Shown: positions 30,783-40,821 of the stretch, one piece after another
How positions within the stretch are numbered: position 1 is the stretch's first letter
How the letters are laid out: the number at the start of each line of letters is the position of its first letter
Origin: Gemmatimonadota bacterium
Lineage (GTDB): Bacteria; Gemmatimonadota; Gemmatimonadetes; Longimicrobiales; Gaopeijiaceae
Direction: 5' to 3'
DNA length: 64,000 bases
NCBI GenBank assembly: GCA_015664885.1
Contig: DQPL01000098.1
Location: 62,001-126,000 of the forward strand
The notes under the pieces: generated by a model
What the model was told of the DNA's origin: nothing
What the model saw: the letters and a program-made list of their open reading frames with translations, nothing else
Databases searched by the model: none
Made by a program: the position numbers and the translations under genes

Positions 30783-31742
30783 ATGATCATCCGGACTCGT
30801 AAGCCCTCGGACGTACCCTCTTCGGAAATCACGCCCGAAGACGTCTATGTGAACCGCCGTCGCTTCATTCGAGACGCGGCTGTCGGTACGGCCGCGTTGG
30901 CGTTCGCGCCCAACGTGCTCGACGCCTCCGAGAGCGACCCGCGCCAGCAAGTCCCGGCCCGCTTTCAGAACATGAAGTCGGAGCTCGACGAGGACCTGAA
31001 TCCGTACGAGCACATCACGGAGTACAACAACTTCTACGAGTTCGGCGCGCAGAAAGAAGATCCGGCCAGAAATGCGGGCGACTTCCGGCCGAGGCCGTGG
31101 ACGGTCCGGATCGAGGGACACGTCAACAAGCCGGGCGACTATCAGCTCGAGGACTTCATCGGGCCGAGCAACATGGAGGACCGGGTCTACCGCATGCGCT
31201 GCGTGGAGGCGTGGTCGGTCGTGGTGCCGTGGCGCGGTTTCCCCCTGTCCGATGTGATCAACCGTGCCGAGCCGACAGGCGACGCCAAGTACATCGAGTT
31301 CAAGACGGTGGTTCGCCCATCGGAGATGCCGGGCCAGCGGACCCGCATGCTCGACTGGCCTTACGTCGAGGGGCTGCGCATGGACGAGGCCATGAACCCG
31401 CTCACGCTGATGACCACTGGCGTGTACGGCATGGACCTGCCGAACCAGAACGGTGCCCCGCTCCGGCTCATCATGCCGTGGAAGTACGGATTCAAGGGCA
31501 TCAAATCGATCGTAAGCATGAACTTCGTCGAAGAGATGCCGCGCAACACGTGGTGGGTGCAGAACCGGCGCGAGTATGGCTTCTATGCCAACGTGAACCC
31601 GGAAGTCGATCATCCGCGCTGGACGCAGGCCCGCGAGCGGAGACTCGGCGAACTCCGGCGGCGCCGCACGCTCATGTTCAACGGCTACACAGAGCAGGTT
31701 GAGTCGATGTACGCCGGCATGGATCTCACGCGTTGGATCTAG
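30783..31742 (+). CDS. msrP: Protein-methionine-sulfoxide reductase catalytic subunit MsrP
   Basis: Tat motif RRRFIRDAAVG; sulfite oxidase fold RMRCVEAWSVVVPWRGFPL; PWKYGFKGIKSIV. Confidence 0.93.
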   Translation: MIIRTRKPSDVPSSEITPEDVYVNRRRFIRDAAVGTAALAFAPNVLDASESDPRQQVPARFQNMKSELDEDLNPYEHITEYNNFYEFGAQKEDPARNAGDFRPRPWTVRIEGHVNKPGDYQLEDFIGPSNMEDRVYRMRCVEAWSVVVPWRGFPLSDVINRAEPTGDAKYIEFKTVVRPSEMPGQRTRMLDWPYVEGLRMDEAMNPLTLMTTGVYGMDLPNQNGAPLRLIMPWKYGFKGIKSIVSMNFVEEMPRNTWWVQNRREYGFYANVNPEVDHPRWTQARERRLGELRRRRTLMFNGYTEQVESMYAGMDLTRWI

Positions 31743-31766
31743 CGCGGAGATAGCGCCGAACGGCTC

Positions 31767-32429
31767 ATGGATCAGAAGAAGGCGATCTTCCGCCTGAAGC
31801 TCGTTCTCTGGGTCAGCGCGTTGGCGCCGGTCGCGTGGCTCGGCGCGGCCTTCTACTTCGATACATACGCCGCGAATTCGGTGCAGCGGGTGTCACTCGG
31901 CGCCAACCCGATCGAAAAGCTCACGCACGTCACCGGCATGACGACGCTCGTGCTGCTGCTGATCACGCTTTCGGTGACGCCAATCCGTCGACTCTCTGGC
32001 TGGAATCGCGTCATCAAGCTGCGCCGCCCGCTCGGCCTCTTTGCGTTCTTCTACGCCTTCTTGCACTTCAGCATCTGGTCAGGACTCGACCAGACGTTCG
32101 TCTGGGGCTGGATGGTCGAGGACGTGATAGAACGTCCCTACATCACGGTCGGCTTCGCGGCCTTCGTGATCCTGATCCCGCTGGCGCTGACCTCGACCAC
32201 GGGGTGGATTCACCGGCTCGGTACGCGCTGGAACGTGCTCCACCGTGGGATCTACGTGACCGCCACGCTCGGCGTCATCCACTTCTATTGGCTGGTGAAG
32301 GCCGATGTGCGGCTGCCGTTGTTCCTTATCGGATGCCTGGTCGTGCTGTTCGCCTACCGCATCCAATCCAGCTGGAAGAAGCGTCGTAAGGTGTCACCCA
32401 AAAGGGACATTCAGCCAGCGAATCCCTAG
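31767..32429 (+). CDS. msrQ: Heme-binding membrane subunit MsrQ (YedZ)
   Basis: 220 aa multi-TM; TLSVTPIRRLSGW, RRPLGLFAFFYAFLHFSIW; directly downstream of msrP. Confidence 0.92.
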   Translation: MDQKKAIFRLKLVLWVSALAPVAWLGAAFYFDTYAANSVQRVSLGANPIEKLTHVTGMTTLVLLLITLSVTPIRRLSGWNRVIKLRRPLGLFAFFYAFLHFSIWSGLDQTFVWGWMVEDVIERPYITVGFAAFVILIPLALTSTTGWIHRLGTRWNVLHRGIYVTATLGVIHFYWLVKADVRLPLFLIGCLVVLFAYRIQSSWKKRRKVSPKRDIQPANP

Positions 32430-32520
32430 GTTTCAAGCGGATTCGCGGCGGGCACCGGACGTGCCCCTCTTCTCCTCCACCTAGCGAGATCCACGGGTGA
32501 GCCGAAGAGGAGATGTGGGG

Positions 32521-32895
32521 ATGAAGAAGATTGTGATGGCGGCGGTGTTGGCACTCTCCGCGTGCATGCATACGAATGCGGTTCTGCTGGACCCCAGCAG
32601 GTCCTACCGCCCGGTCGATCCGTACGACGTCGTGATCTACCTCGACGAGCGCGACGTCCCCTACGAGTACGAGGCCATCGCGCTCGTACACGCGAGGGGC
32701 GACGATGACTGGACCGACGAGGGCGACATGATCGAGGCGATGCGTGAGGAGGCAGCCAAGCTCGGCGCGCACGCGATCATCATCGAGTGGATCGAAGAGC
32801 CAGGCGCCTTGGAGCACGTCATCGATCACCTGACTCATGCCGACACCGCGAATCGCCGCGGGAAAGTGGTCGCGATTCGGGCAGTGGGGGGTTAG
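32521..32895 (+). CDS. Putative lipoprotein, unknown function
   Basis: MKKIVMAAVLALSACMH lipobox-like; ATG preceded by GAAGAGGAGATG-type RBS. Confidence 0.65.
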   Translation: MKKIVMAAVLALSACMHTNAVLLDPSRSYRPVDPYDVVIYLDERDVPYEYEAIALVHARGDDDWTDEGDMIEAMREEAAKLGAHAIIIEWIEEPGALEHVIDHLTHADTANRRGKVVAIRAVGG

Positions 32896-32982
32896 CGGAC
32901 TACGTCGGAGACTCGGGTGGCGGGCAGGTGCTTCCTCCGGCGTGCGGTTACCGCGGTAACTGGGATGGCCGGGTCCTCCCCC

Positions 32983-33837
32983 CTAGTGACTCAGCGAATA
33001 CAGAACCACGTTGATACCGAGCGCGTATGCCTGGGGCGAGAACTTGAGGAAGTAGTCGTAGTCCTCTCCCTCACGCTCCCATCCGTCGGCGATGTCGGTA
33101 TTGTGGGTCATCATGACGAGCGGGCGGCCCCCTTCGTCGAAGATCGCCCTCAGGTGGGGGGTGGCGCTCTCGGGTCCGCGTTCCGAGGTACCGTAGCTCC
33201 CGCCGTTTCGACGCCACCATTGGATCGAGGGGATCTGCGGGATCTCCTCGACCACGTAGAGTGCATGCATGAGCATGTGGTCGGGCGTGATGTCGACGAT
33301 GGGGTACTCCGGCAGCACACGACCGATCTCCTTCGTCCACTGCCTCCAAGCCGCATTGCCCCAGAAGTCATCGACCCAGATGAAGCCGCCCTTCAACAGG
33401 TAGTCGCGTAGCCTCTCGACCTCCAGCTCGCTGAACCCGACGGTGCCCACGTCGGACATGAATATGAAGGGGCACTCATAGAGTTCATCCTGGGTGGCGC
33501 GCACCACGGCGTAGCCAGGTTGTCCGTCACTCCAGCGCGCCGGGCGGGTGGTCGTGAGTTCCGCGAATCGAGTGATGAAGTTGTTGTCCGAGCCGGGGTA
33601 GTCTGTGTTCCAGCCGTACCCGCCTCGCTCCCGCCGGACATGCTCGTACAGAAGCCGGCAGAAGGTGAATCCACGATCCCGCACTCCGTTCGAGGCGGTG
33701 GGCAAGCCCTCCCGATAGGGCCTCGGAATCCAGCCGGTGCCCCACCTCCACTGCTGAAACGCCGAGAGCACGAGCACGATCATGAGCGGCAACAGGTAGC
33801 GAGCGCGTCGCAGGTCCATGCTCCTCCACCGTTGCAT
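32983..33837 (-). CDS. DUF4159 domain-containing protein (copy 1)
   Basis: RGFTFCRLLYEHV..., DYLLKGGFIWVDDFWG, MMTHNTDIADGWEREGEDYDYF. Confidence 0.85.
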   Translation of the reverse strand: MQRWRSMDLRRARYLLPLMIVLVLSAFQQWRWGTGWIPRPYREGLPTASNGVRDRGFTFCRLLYEHVRRERGGYGWNTDYPGSDNNFITRFAELTTTRPARWSDGQPGYAVVRATQDELYECPFIFMSDVGTVGFSELEVERLRDYLLKGGFIWVDDFWGNAAWRQWTKEIGRVLPEYPIVDITPDHMLMHALYVVEEIPQIPSIQWWRRNGGSYGTSERGPESATPHLRAIFDEGGRPLVMMTHNTDIADGWEREGEDYDYFLKFSPQAYALGINVVLYSLSH

Positions 33838-33839
33838 GA

Positions 33840-34697
33840 CTAGTGGCTCAACGAATACAGCACGAGGTTGATGCCCAGCGCATATGCCTCGGCTGAGAAC
33901 CGGAGAAAGTAGTCGTAGTCCTCCCCTTCCCGCTCCCATCCGTCGGCGATGTCGGTGTTGTGCGTCATCATGACCAGCGGCCGGCCCTCTCCATCGAAAA
34001 TCGCTCGCAGGTGCGGCGTCGCGCTATCACGCCCACGCTCCGAGGTACCGCGCCCGCCGTTCATGCGCCACCACTGGATCGACGGGATTTGCGGGACCTC
34101 GTCGACCACGTATAGGGCACTCATGAGCACGTGGTCCGGCTCGACGTCCACGATCGGGTACTCCGGTAGCACCCGACCCATCTCGCCCGCGAAGTGCTGC
34201 CAGGCGCGTTCACCCCAGAAATCATCGGCCCAGATGAAGCCGCCCTTTAACAGGTAGTCGCGGAGTTGCGCGACCTCGGCCTCGTTGAACCCGGCCGTAC
34301 CCGCGTCGGACATGAAGACGAACGGGCATTCGTACAGCTCCTCCTGCGTGGAGCGCACCACCGCGTTGCCGGGTTGCCCGTCACCCCACTTCGCGGGTCT
34401 GGCGGTCGTCAGCTCCTCCAGACGATCGAGGAAATTGTAGTCCGAACCGGGGTAGTCGGTGTTCCAGCCATGGCCCATCTCTTCGTAGCGCACGTCCTTG
34501 TAGAGGAGCCGGCAGAAGGTGAATCCCCGATCGCGGATTCCGTTGGCGGCGGTGGGTAAGCCCTCCCGGTAAGGTCTCGGAATCCACCCGGTCGGCCAGC
34601 TCTGCCGGTACTGGAAGGCGGTCAGGAGCAGCATGACCGCCACGGGCACCAGGTAGCGGGCGCGTCGCAGGTCCGTGCTTCTCCACCGATTCATCAT
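33840..34697 (-). CDS. DUF4159 domain-containing protein (copy 2)
   Basis: Close paralogue of preceding ORF across its full length. Confidence 0.85.
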   Translation of the reverse strand: MMNRWRSTDLRRARYLVPVAVMLLLTAFQYRQSWPTGWIPRPYREGLPTAANGIRDRGFTFCRLLYKDVRYEEMGHGWNTDYPGSDYNFLDRLEELTTARPAKWGDGQPGNAVVRSTQEELYECPFVFMSDAGTAGFNEAEVAQLRDYLLKGGFIWADDFWGERAWQHFAGEMGRVLPEYPIVDVEPDHVLMSALYVVDEVPQIPSIQWWRMNGGRGTSERGRDSATPHLRAIFDGEGRPLVMMTHNTDIADGWEREGEDYDYFLRFSAEAYALGINLVLYSLSH

Positions 34698-35422
34698 TCG
34701 CTCAGTACATGCTCCAAGAAGCGCGGCATGAGCGACTCGGCCTCGGGTGTCTCCGGTGTCATGTCGCGGAACTCATCGAGGGTCGCAGCACCTGTCAGAG
34801 CCAGGTAGGCGGGGTAACGTGCGACGCGCTCAATCAGGCCGTCCCGGTTGAGCTCAGGGTGGAACTGGGTCGCGTAGATCGGCTTGTCCGGGAAACAAAA
34901 AGCCTCGTTCTCGATGGTCTCGCTCGAGGCCAGTAGGACCGCGCCGTCGGGCAGGGACGTCACGATGTCCTCGTGACCGATCTGCACCGGGAACCGTGGG
35001 CCGATGGATCCGAACACCGGATCGCGCTCTCCTTCAGGACTGAGCTCCAGCCACACCGTACCCACCTCTGCTTGCTCACGGTCCGTGATCACTTCTCCGC
35101 CCAGTGCGCGCGCGAGCGCCTGGAAGCCCCAGCAGGACGCGAACGTCGGCTTCGACGACCCGTGCAGGCCAACCATCGTGTCGAGCGCGGCCGGCAGCCA
35201 CGGCCCCCCTCTGGCCACTGAGTAGTCGCCGCTTCCTCCAATCAGCACGACGTCGACCGAGTCGAGCAGTGCCTGATCCGGCGCCCCAGAGAGCAGATCG
35301 AAGATCTGAAGCCTTCCGTTCTCCGTACCCAGCGCGCGGGAGAAGCACGAGACTTCGTGCTCACGCATCGGGTCCCCGGGATTCCTCATTTGGAGGAGGA
35401 GAAATCGAGGTGATTCGCCCAA
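34694..35422 (-). CDS. Class I glutamine amidotransferase-like protein
   Basis: 242 aa; FASCWGFQALARALGGEV; YATQFHPEL. Confidence 0.85.
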   Translation of the reverse strand: MGESPRFLLLQMRNPGDPMREHEVSCFSRALGTENGRLQIFDLLSGAPDQALLDSVDVVLIGGSGDYSVARGGPWLPAALDTMVGLHGSSKPTFASCWGFQALARALGGEVITDREQAEVGTVWLELSPEGERDPVFGSIGPRFPVQIGHEDIVTSLPDGAVLLASSETIENEAFCFPDKPIYATQFHPELNRDGLIERVARYPAYLALTGAATLDEFRDMTPETPEAESLMPRFLEHVLSE

Positions 35423-35611
35423 GGATGGCCGCCTGAGTGGGATGATCGGAAGACCGAAACTACCCGATTTGACGCCATCGCGCGCTCGCCGGGCGACTCT
35501 AGGGCGCGCACCGCGGCTGAGGCTCAGAAAACGCGATCGAGTTGCCGAGACTAGTACTTGTCTGTCGTGACTGCGCTCCGGATAGCCCGTAAGTCGTTGT
35601 TCTGCTTGCTA

Positions 35612-35695
35612 TGCCGGGGGCGGGACTCGAACCCGCAAGCCCTCTCAGGCGGGGGATTTTAAGTCCCCTGTGTTTACCGATTTCACCACCCCGGC
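35612..35695 (-). tRNA. tRNA-Leu (anticodon UAA)
   Basis: gccggggtggtgaaatcggtaaacacaggggacttaaaatcccccgcctgagagggcttgcgggttcgagtcccgcccccggca; acceptor pairing, GGTTCGAGTCC T-arm, CTTAAAA loop, long variable arm. Confidence 0.95.
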
Positions 35696-35763
35696 TCTAT
35701 CGCGTCCAATTCTAAGGCCCTCCCGGGCCTCGCCGGAAGGGTGTGGCCGTAGGTGGCTCGCCC

Positions 35764-36841
35764 TTAGTCGAACCAATCGAGCTGAACGATCTCGTACCCC
35801 TGCTTGTGTGTGGTCAGCTCAATGATGTTGTCGGCTTCCGGCGTGAGATAACCGTCTCCGTGTCGCGTCGCGGGATCGTTCATGACGATGTTGCCGTCCT
35901 CGGTGCGGCCGGCCGCCAGCACGAAGTGATTGTACTTGAGGCCTGCGTCGCTGCCGTAGTCCACACGGACCATGGTGGGCCGCTGCGTCTCGAGCCGCTC
36001 ATGGATGACTGGACGTAATTCGTCGGCCGTTCCTGACACACGACCATAGACGACGGCATCGTCGCCTCGCGCGCCGCACCCTCCGGCTACGCCCCATTGG
36101 ACGCCGTCGCCGACGTAACCGTCATTCGCGTCTAGGAAGGCATCCAGGCTCCCGGGGTCCACATCCCGTCCGTGATGACGCAGAATCATTGCGACGCAGG
36201 TGATGGCGCATCCGGAGCGTATAATGCAATGGTGCGGTCACGACCGAGCACTTTGGAAGCCCAGAGCGGGTTGCCCTGGCTGAAGTGTCCTATGCGGGGC
36301 TCGATGAAGGTGATGCCGTCCGCCGGCGGCGCGGCCGCGATGTCTTCGCTGGGAGGGTTGCTCTTCGTGTGACCGTTCTGCAACCAATCCTTCAGCGCCA
36401 CGCGCGTTTCACGGTCGACCACGCCCGTGGACGAGATCTTCGCCATCTCCTGACGGGCTGCCACGGCGGCCATCCCGGTCCGGACCGCCTCAGCGCCTCG
36501 CAGGCCCTGCTGCGAGAGATCAGCCAGGTGCCGGAGCTCCACGATCGCCGCATCCAGGGTGGGGTCGCCCTCTGCCAGCGAGCACGCAAAGACCTCCCTC
36601 AGTCGAACCTTGTCGAGTTGAAGCAGCATGGAGCTGTTGATGTCGACGATGCCTCGCCGGCTGGTCGAGGAGATGGCGTGACGTGTCCCTCCCTCGTCCA
36701 CCTCGACCACGGTGAGAAGCGCCGCCCGCGATGTATCGCCGGTGGCCGTCGTGTCGTTGTTCTGGCGACCACGCACAGAGGCGTCAGCAGGACGAGCATC
36801 GCAGCCATTGGAGCTGCTCGCCGACACCCCCGGCCCATCAC
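35764..36841 (-). pseudogene. C39-like (papain-fold) peptidase with N-terminal signal region, broken by frameshifts
   Basis: HFSQGNPLWASKVLGRDRTI in one frame continues as SGCAITCVAMILRHHGRDVDPGSLD... in another; signal-peptide-like MGRGCRRAAPMAAMLVLLTPLCVVA in a third segment. Confidence 0.7.
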
Positions 36842-37218
36842 AGCTTACCTGCGTTTACGAACGCGCTGAGAATCTTCAGGCTGCTCGGCAGGGATGTGAA
36901 CACCGTGTGAATCTCGTCGTTGAACGTCAGCACAATTCCAAGAGCGCCCTCGACCAAGAGCCCACGCGGGTCCTGGAGTCCCGCGAGCACGTCGTCGACA
37001 GCCTCAGGAGCGCGTATCCACACGACCGAGAATGGCTCGTTGATCGCGCCGGCGCTCTTGTTGCCGCGTTCCGCCAGAATACGAGCGTCGTCCGAGGACC
37101 CCAGAACGAGCATGAGGACCTTCAGCTCCTCATGAATCAACTCATTCAGCAGCTCACGAGCGAGTTCGGGATCGCCGGGCGGTAGAAACGTGGTTTTCTC
37201 GAATGGCATTGGAGTCAC
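36838..37218 (-). CDS. Hypothetical protein
   Basis: 126 aa ORF overlapping the preceding gene start; no recognised motif. Confidence 0.5.
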   Translation of the reverse strand: MTPMPFEKTTFLPPGDPELARELLNELIHEELKVLMLVLGSSDDARILAERGNKSAGAINEPFSVVWIRAPEAVDDVLAGLQDPRGLLVEGALGIVLTFNDEIHTVFTSLPSSLKILSAFVNAGKL

Positions 37219-37500
37219 TCGTCTGTCGCAAGTCCCGGTGGGCCTTTCCGACGACGGCGCGCGGCCTGGGATAGGCGCGCGTCTGCGTCGTTCCAGGAGT
37301 GGTTCGGAGGTCGAGCGGAGGGGCGTGGGAGAGCACTCGCCTCTCGCGCGAGCGGTGGTAGCACAGCGTATGCGAAAACCACGACGCTCGGCACTGGCAC
37401 CCCGGATTCTGACGGCTAACGGAGGGGTATCAGCCCGCTATCACATACCTCGTTGGACAGCAAAGCCGCTGGCGATAGGTGTGTAACAGCGCCCGCCCCA

Positions 37501-39738
37501 CTAGCGCGTCAGCAGATGCGTCACCTTCAAGATCAGACGGCGGTCCCGGTATTCATTGAGCACGCCAAGGCCGGTAGGATCGTCTAGGTCGCGCCGCAGC
37601 TCGTCGTAGACCAGGTAGATGTCGCTGCCGGGCATGTATGTGTAGCGGAAGCGCGCGCTGGTGCTCCACTGGTCGGTCGACGAGTTGTACTGGCTGATCG
37701 CGCGCAGCGTCATCGCGGGTGAAAGCGCGTAGTCGATGCGCAAGGATGCGAGCTCGACGTCGAAGGAGGCAGCGGGCAGCTCGATATCGTTACGGGCATA
37801 GGACGCCTCCGCGGAGAGCTTGCTCGACATCCGTGCCCCGAGCGTGACGCGCGTGTCCGTGCGCGTCCCGTCATAAAAGTCCTGCGGCGAGTAGTTCAGC
37901 TGGTAATACACCTTGCGCGACGGGTTGCTATTGAACGACACCTGCCATTCGCCGAAGCTGTATCCGCCAGGTGCGATGGCCACTCCATCGCGCACAATGA
38001 AGGGCTCGTCGAGGCGTTCGTAGTTGTGGTTGTACCACAGGTTGAGGTAGGCGCCGTTGTCGAACGCGGTGCCCACCATGGAGTGATATCTGCGCGACAC
38101 CAGCCGGTTCTGTTGGTCGGTGATGTAGACGACGTTCACCATCGGCTGCATGACGCGGATGCCGAGCAGGTCCGGCCGGGGGTCCCTCTCAAAGTGCAGC
38201 TTGGTCAGCCGGATGCCCCTGCGCGGCAGGAACCCCACCTCCGGATTGAAGTTGTCGCCGAGGTTGGCGTACTCGCCGTAGATCCTCCACTTCTGGTCCA
38301 GCCAGGTTGCGTTCAGGTAGCCGGCGCCCTGACCGTCGGTCATCCCTGGCGTTTCGGTTTTGGCGATGAACCCTGTGACCGTGAACGCATCATGCGGCAC
38401 CAGCGTCATGTCGACAGCGTACGTGCGATTGAAGTGGTCCCCGCTGGTCTCGTTCTTGTTGATGAACAGACCACCGACCCTGGAGCGGGACAGGAAGTGT
38501 CTGCTATAGCGCGTGACTAGGAAGTTCTCACCCGATCTGCCGAAGGCGTCACCGGTCTGCACGTTCAACACCGAAATGTCGTTACGGCCGACCTTGCCCG
38601 TCAGCCGGGCGCCGGCTCGAATCGGCACTTGCTCCCCCGTCGGCGAGAGCCCGATGCGACGCGTGAAGAAGAGGTCGGCCAGTCGGTTGAACGCCGTGGC
38701 CGAGCCGACCTTGAACTGCCCGGAATTCTCCAGGAAGAAGTCTCGCTTCTCAGGGAAGAAGAGCGGGAAGCGCGTCAGGTTGACCTGCTCGTCGTCGACT
38801 TCGGCCTGCGCGAAGTCGGTGTTGACGGTGATGTCGAGGTTGAGCCCGGCGCTCAGGCCGTACTTGACGTCGATGCCCATGTCGCGCTGGAACGAGTTGT
38901 CCACGTCGCCCGCATCCGTCACCCGACTTGCGCCGCTCGTCAGGAAGGGCGTGACGCGCAGATCGCTTCCGCGAGAGAGAGAAGTCATGCCAGAGAGCGT
39001 GCCCGCGAGGCTCACCTTCGCGATCTGGTACGGCTTCGGGATCGGTGCCCAGAAGGCCTGCTCGTTCCTGCGCCCGATGTTGCGCATGAGGTTCATGCCC
39101 CAGCGCTGCGACTCGGACTCGGGGAAGCGCAGCGTGACCAGGGGGATCGCGATCTCGGCGACCCAGCCGTCCGGGGTCTGCTGCGTGGCGACGTGCCAGA
39201 CGCCGTCCCAGTCTCGGTTGATGTTGGGAGTTCCCCTGCCCGGGAGCCCGCCCTCCCCCTCATTGAACACTTGCTGATCCAACTGCGCGCCGAGCGGGTT
39301 GGTTACGAACATGTATCCCGAGCGTCCGTCGCGGAACGTATCGAGGATGATCTGGAAGTTGTCCTCGCTGAGGATTCGGTCGGAGTCGCGCCTCATCTCT
39401 GTCGCTGTGAGACCCGACGGGGAGGAGTCGAACGCTCGCACGCCCAGGTACAACGCACTGCGGTCGTACATCAGTAGGACCTCGGTGCGCTCCGAAGACG
39501 GCGCACCTTCGTCGGGCTCCTGCTGGGTAAATGCATCGAGTAGCGCTGCATCCCGCCACACCGCCTCATTCAATACACCGTCGATCACCGGACCCTGTTC
39601 TACATAGACGGCGGAGACGTCCGGCACCTGCCGAGCTCCCTGAGCCGTGAGCGGGACCGCCAATACGCCCGCGCCGAGGGCGAACACGAGAGCGGCGTAA
39701 AGGGTGAAGAAAGGCTCAATGCGTGGGGACTCCGTCAT
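37501..39738 (-). CDS. DUF5916/CBM9-like outer-membrane-associated protein (copy 1)
   Basis: VIDGVLNEAVWRDAALLDAFTQQEPDEGAPSSERTEV; FFPEKRDFFLENSGQFKVG. Confidence 0.88.
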   Translation of the reverse strand: MTESPRIEPFFTLYAALVFALGAGVLAVPLTAQGARQVPDVSAVYVEQGPVIDGVLNEAVWRDAALLDAFTQQEPDEGAPSSERTEVLLMYDRSALYLGVRAFDSSPSGLTATEMRRDSDRILSEDNFQIILDTFRDGRSGYMFVTNPLGAQLDQQVFNEGEGGLPGRGTPNINRDWDGVWHVATQQTPDGWVAEIAIPLVTLRFPESESQRWGMNLMRNIGRRNEQAFWAPIPKPYQIAKVSLAGTLSGMTSLSRGSDLRVTPFLTSGASRVTDAGDVDNSFQRDMGIDVKYGLSAGLNLDITVNTDFAQAEVDDEQVNLTRFPLFFPEKRDFFLENSGQFKVGSATAFNRLADLFFTRRIGLSPTGEQVPIRAGARLTGKVGRNDISVLNVQTGDAFGRSGENFLVTRYSRHFLSRSRVGGLFINKNETSGDHFNRTYAVDMTLVPHDAFTVTGFIAKTETPGMTDGQGAGYLNATWLDQKWRIYGEYANLGDNFNPEVGFLPRRGIRLTKLHFERDPRPDLLGIRVMQPMVNVVYITDQQNRLVSRRYHSMVGTAFDNGAYLNLWYNHNYERLDEPFIVRDGVAIAPGGYSFGEWQVSFNSNPSRKVYYQLNYSPQDFYDGTRTDTRVTLGARMSSKLSAEASYARNDIELPAASFDVELASLRIDYALSPAMTLRAISQYNSSTDQWSTSARFRYTYMPGSDIYLVYDELRRDLDDPTGLGVLNEYRDRRLILKVTHLLTR

Positions 39739-39945
39739 GTACGCGCGCTCTGCTCGGGCGCTGGAGACCGCCCTCTAGGATTTCTACGACCCCGCGAGTA
39801 TAGCCCTACGGTTCTGCTACGTGAATCAGCCGCTGGCGATGACCCCTGCTCCGTCTCTACGTTGGGCGCACGCTTCACCTAGGGGGAACAGGTCCCTGGT
39901 GGCCGGTGAGGGCCGGGCGCAGGGCGCTCGAAGGAGAGAATCCGC

Positions 39946-40805
39946 ATGGGCGAGATGGCCAGACCCCGAGAGGGGAATATCGAAGCGTGGGGGCTGACTC
40001 ACCCCGGCAAGGTGCGCGCGGACAACCAGGATCATTTCTTCCTGGGCGCGCTCGGGCGCGGCGTGCGCGTGAACCGCACGAGCATCGGAGCCAAGGCGCG
40101 ACGGGTGCTGCATGCCGAGCGTCTTGCGACGCTGGCGATGGTGGCGGATGGCGTGGGCGGTGGGTCAGGTGGTGAGGAAGCCGCGCGACTCGCAGTGCAG
40201 GAGTTGGTGTCGTCGGTCTCCAGGAGTTTTCACGACGCGGACTACGCCGAGGAGAATAACCCAGAAGTCTTTTCCCGGCTCCTGCACGAGGCGGCTCTGG
40301 AGTGCCACGAGAGCCTGCTCAAGAAGGCCGAGCATGCCGGCGCCGGTCGCGGCTTTGCCACGACGCTCACGCTATTCCTGGGTCTGTGGCCGCACGCATA
40401 CCTGCTGCAGGTGGGTGATTCGCACTTCTACATCTACCAAGACGGGGAGCTGACCCAGATCAGCAGAGACCAAACGTGGGCCCAGGACCTCGTCGACGAT
40501 GGCACGCTCACCCAGACGGTGGCCTAGGGCAGCAAATGGGCGAACGTGCTGTCGAGCGCCATGGGCGGTAAGACCGCGGAACCGGTCGTAACGCGCTTCG
40601 TGCGCGATTGGGGTGCGGTGATCCTCATTTGCACGGACGGGACTCACCAAGCACGTCTCAGACGAGCAGATCGAAAAGCGGCTCTCGTCGATGCAGAACG
40701 CGCGTGAGACCTCCGAGCTGCTGCTGCAGGACGCTTTTGGACGGGGGCGGGAGCGACAACATCACGGTGATCGCGGGTCGCGCGATGCGGCCAGTGGAGG
40801 CTTGA
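39946..40805 (+). pseudogene. PP2C-family Ser/Thr phosphatase, disrupted by in-frame TAG and two indels
   Basis: DNQDHFF, VADGVGGGSGGEEAA, GDSHFYIYQDGELTQIS, then TAG at 40525-40527; DG/LTKHVSDEQIEKRLSS and LDGGGSDNITVIAGR recoverable only by frame changes near 40643 and 40735. Confidence 0.85.
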
Positions 40806-40821
40806 TCTGAGGTCTTCGTCG

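Noticed and set aside
35612-35695. tRNA-Leu as an integration site of a mobile element
   Set aside because: No integrase and no duplicated tRNA 3' end noticed nearby.
40525-40527. TAG in the PP2C gene as pyrrolysine or programmed readthrough
   Set aside because: Two further indels lie downstream and the position is not a known functional site, so decay is simpler.
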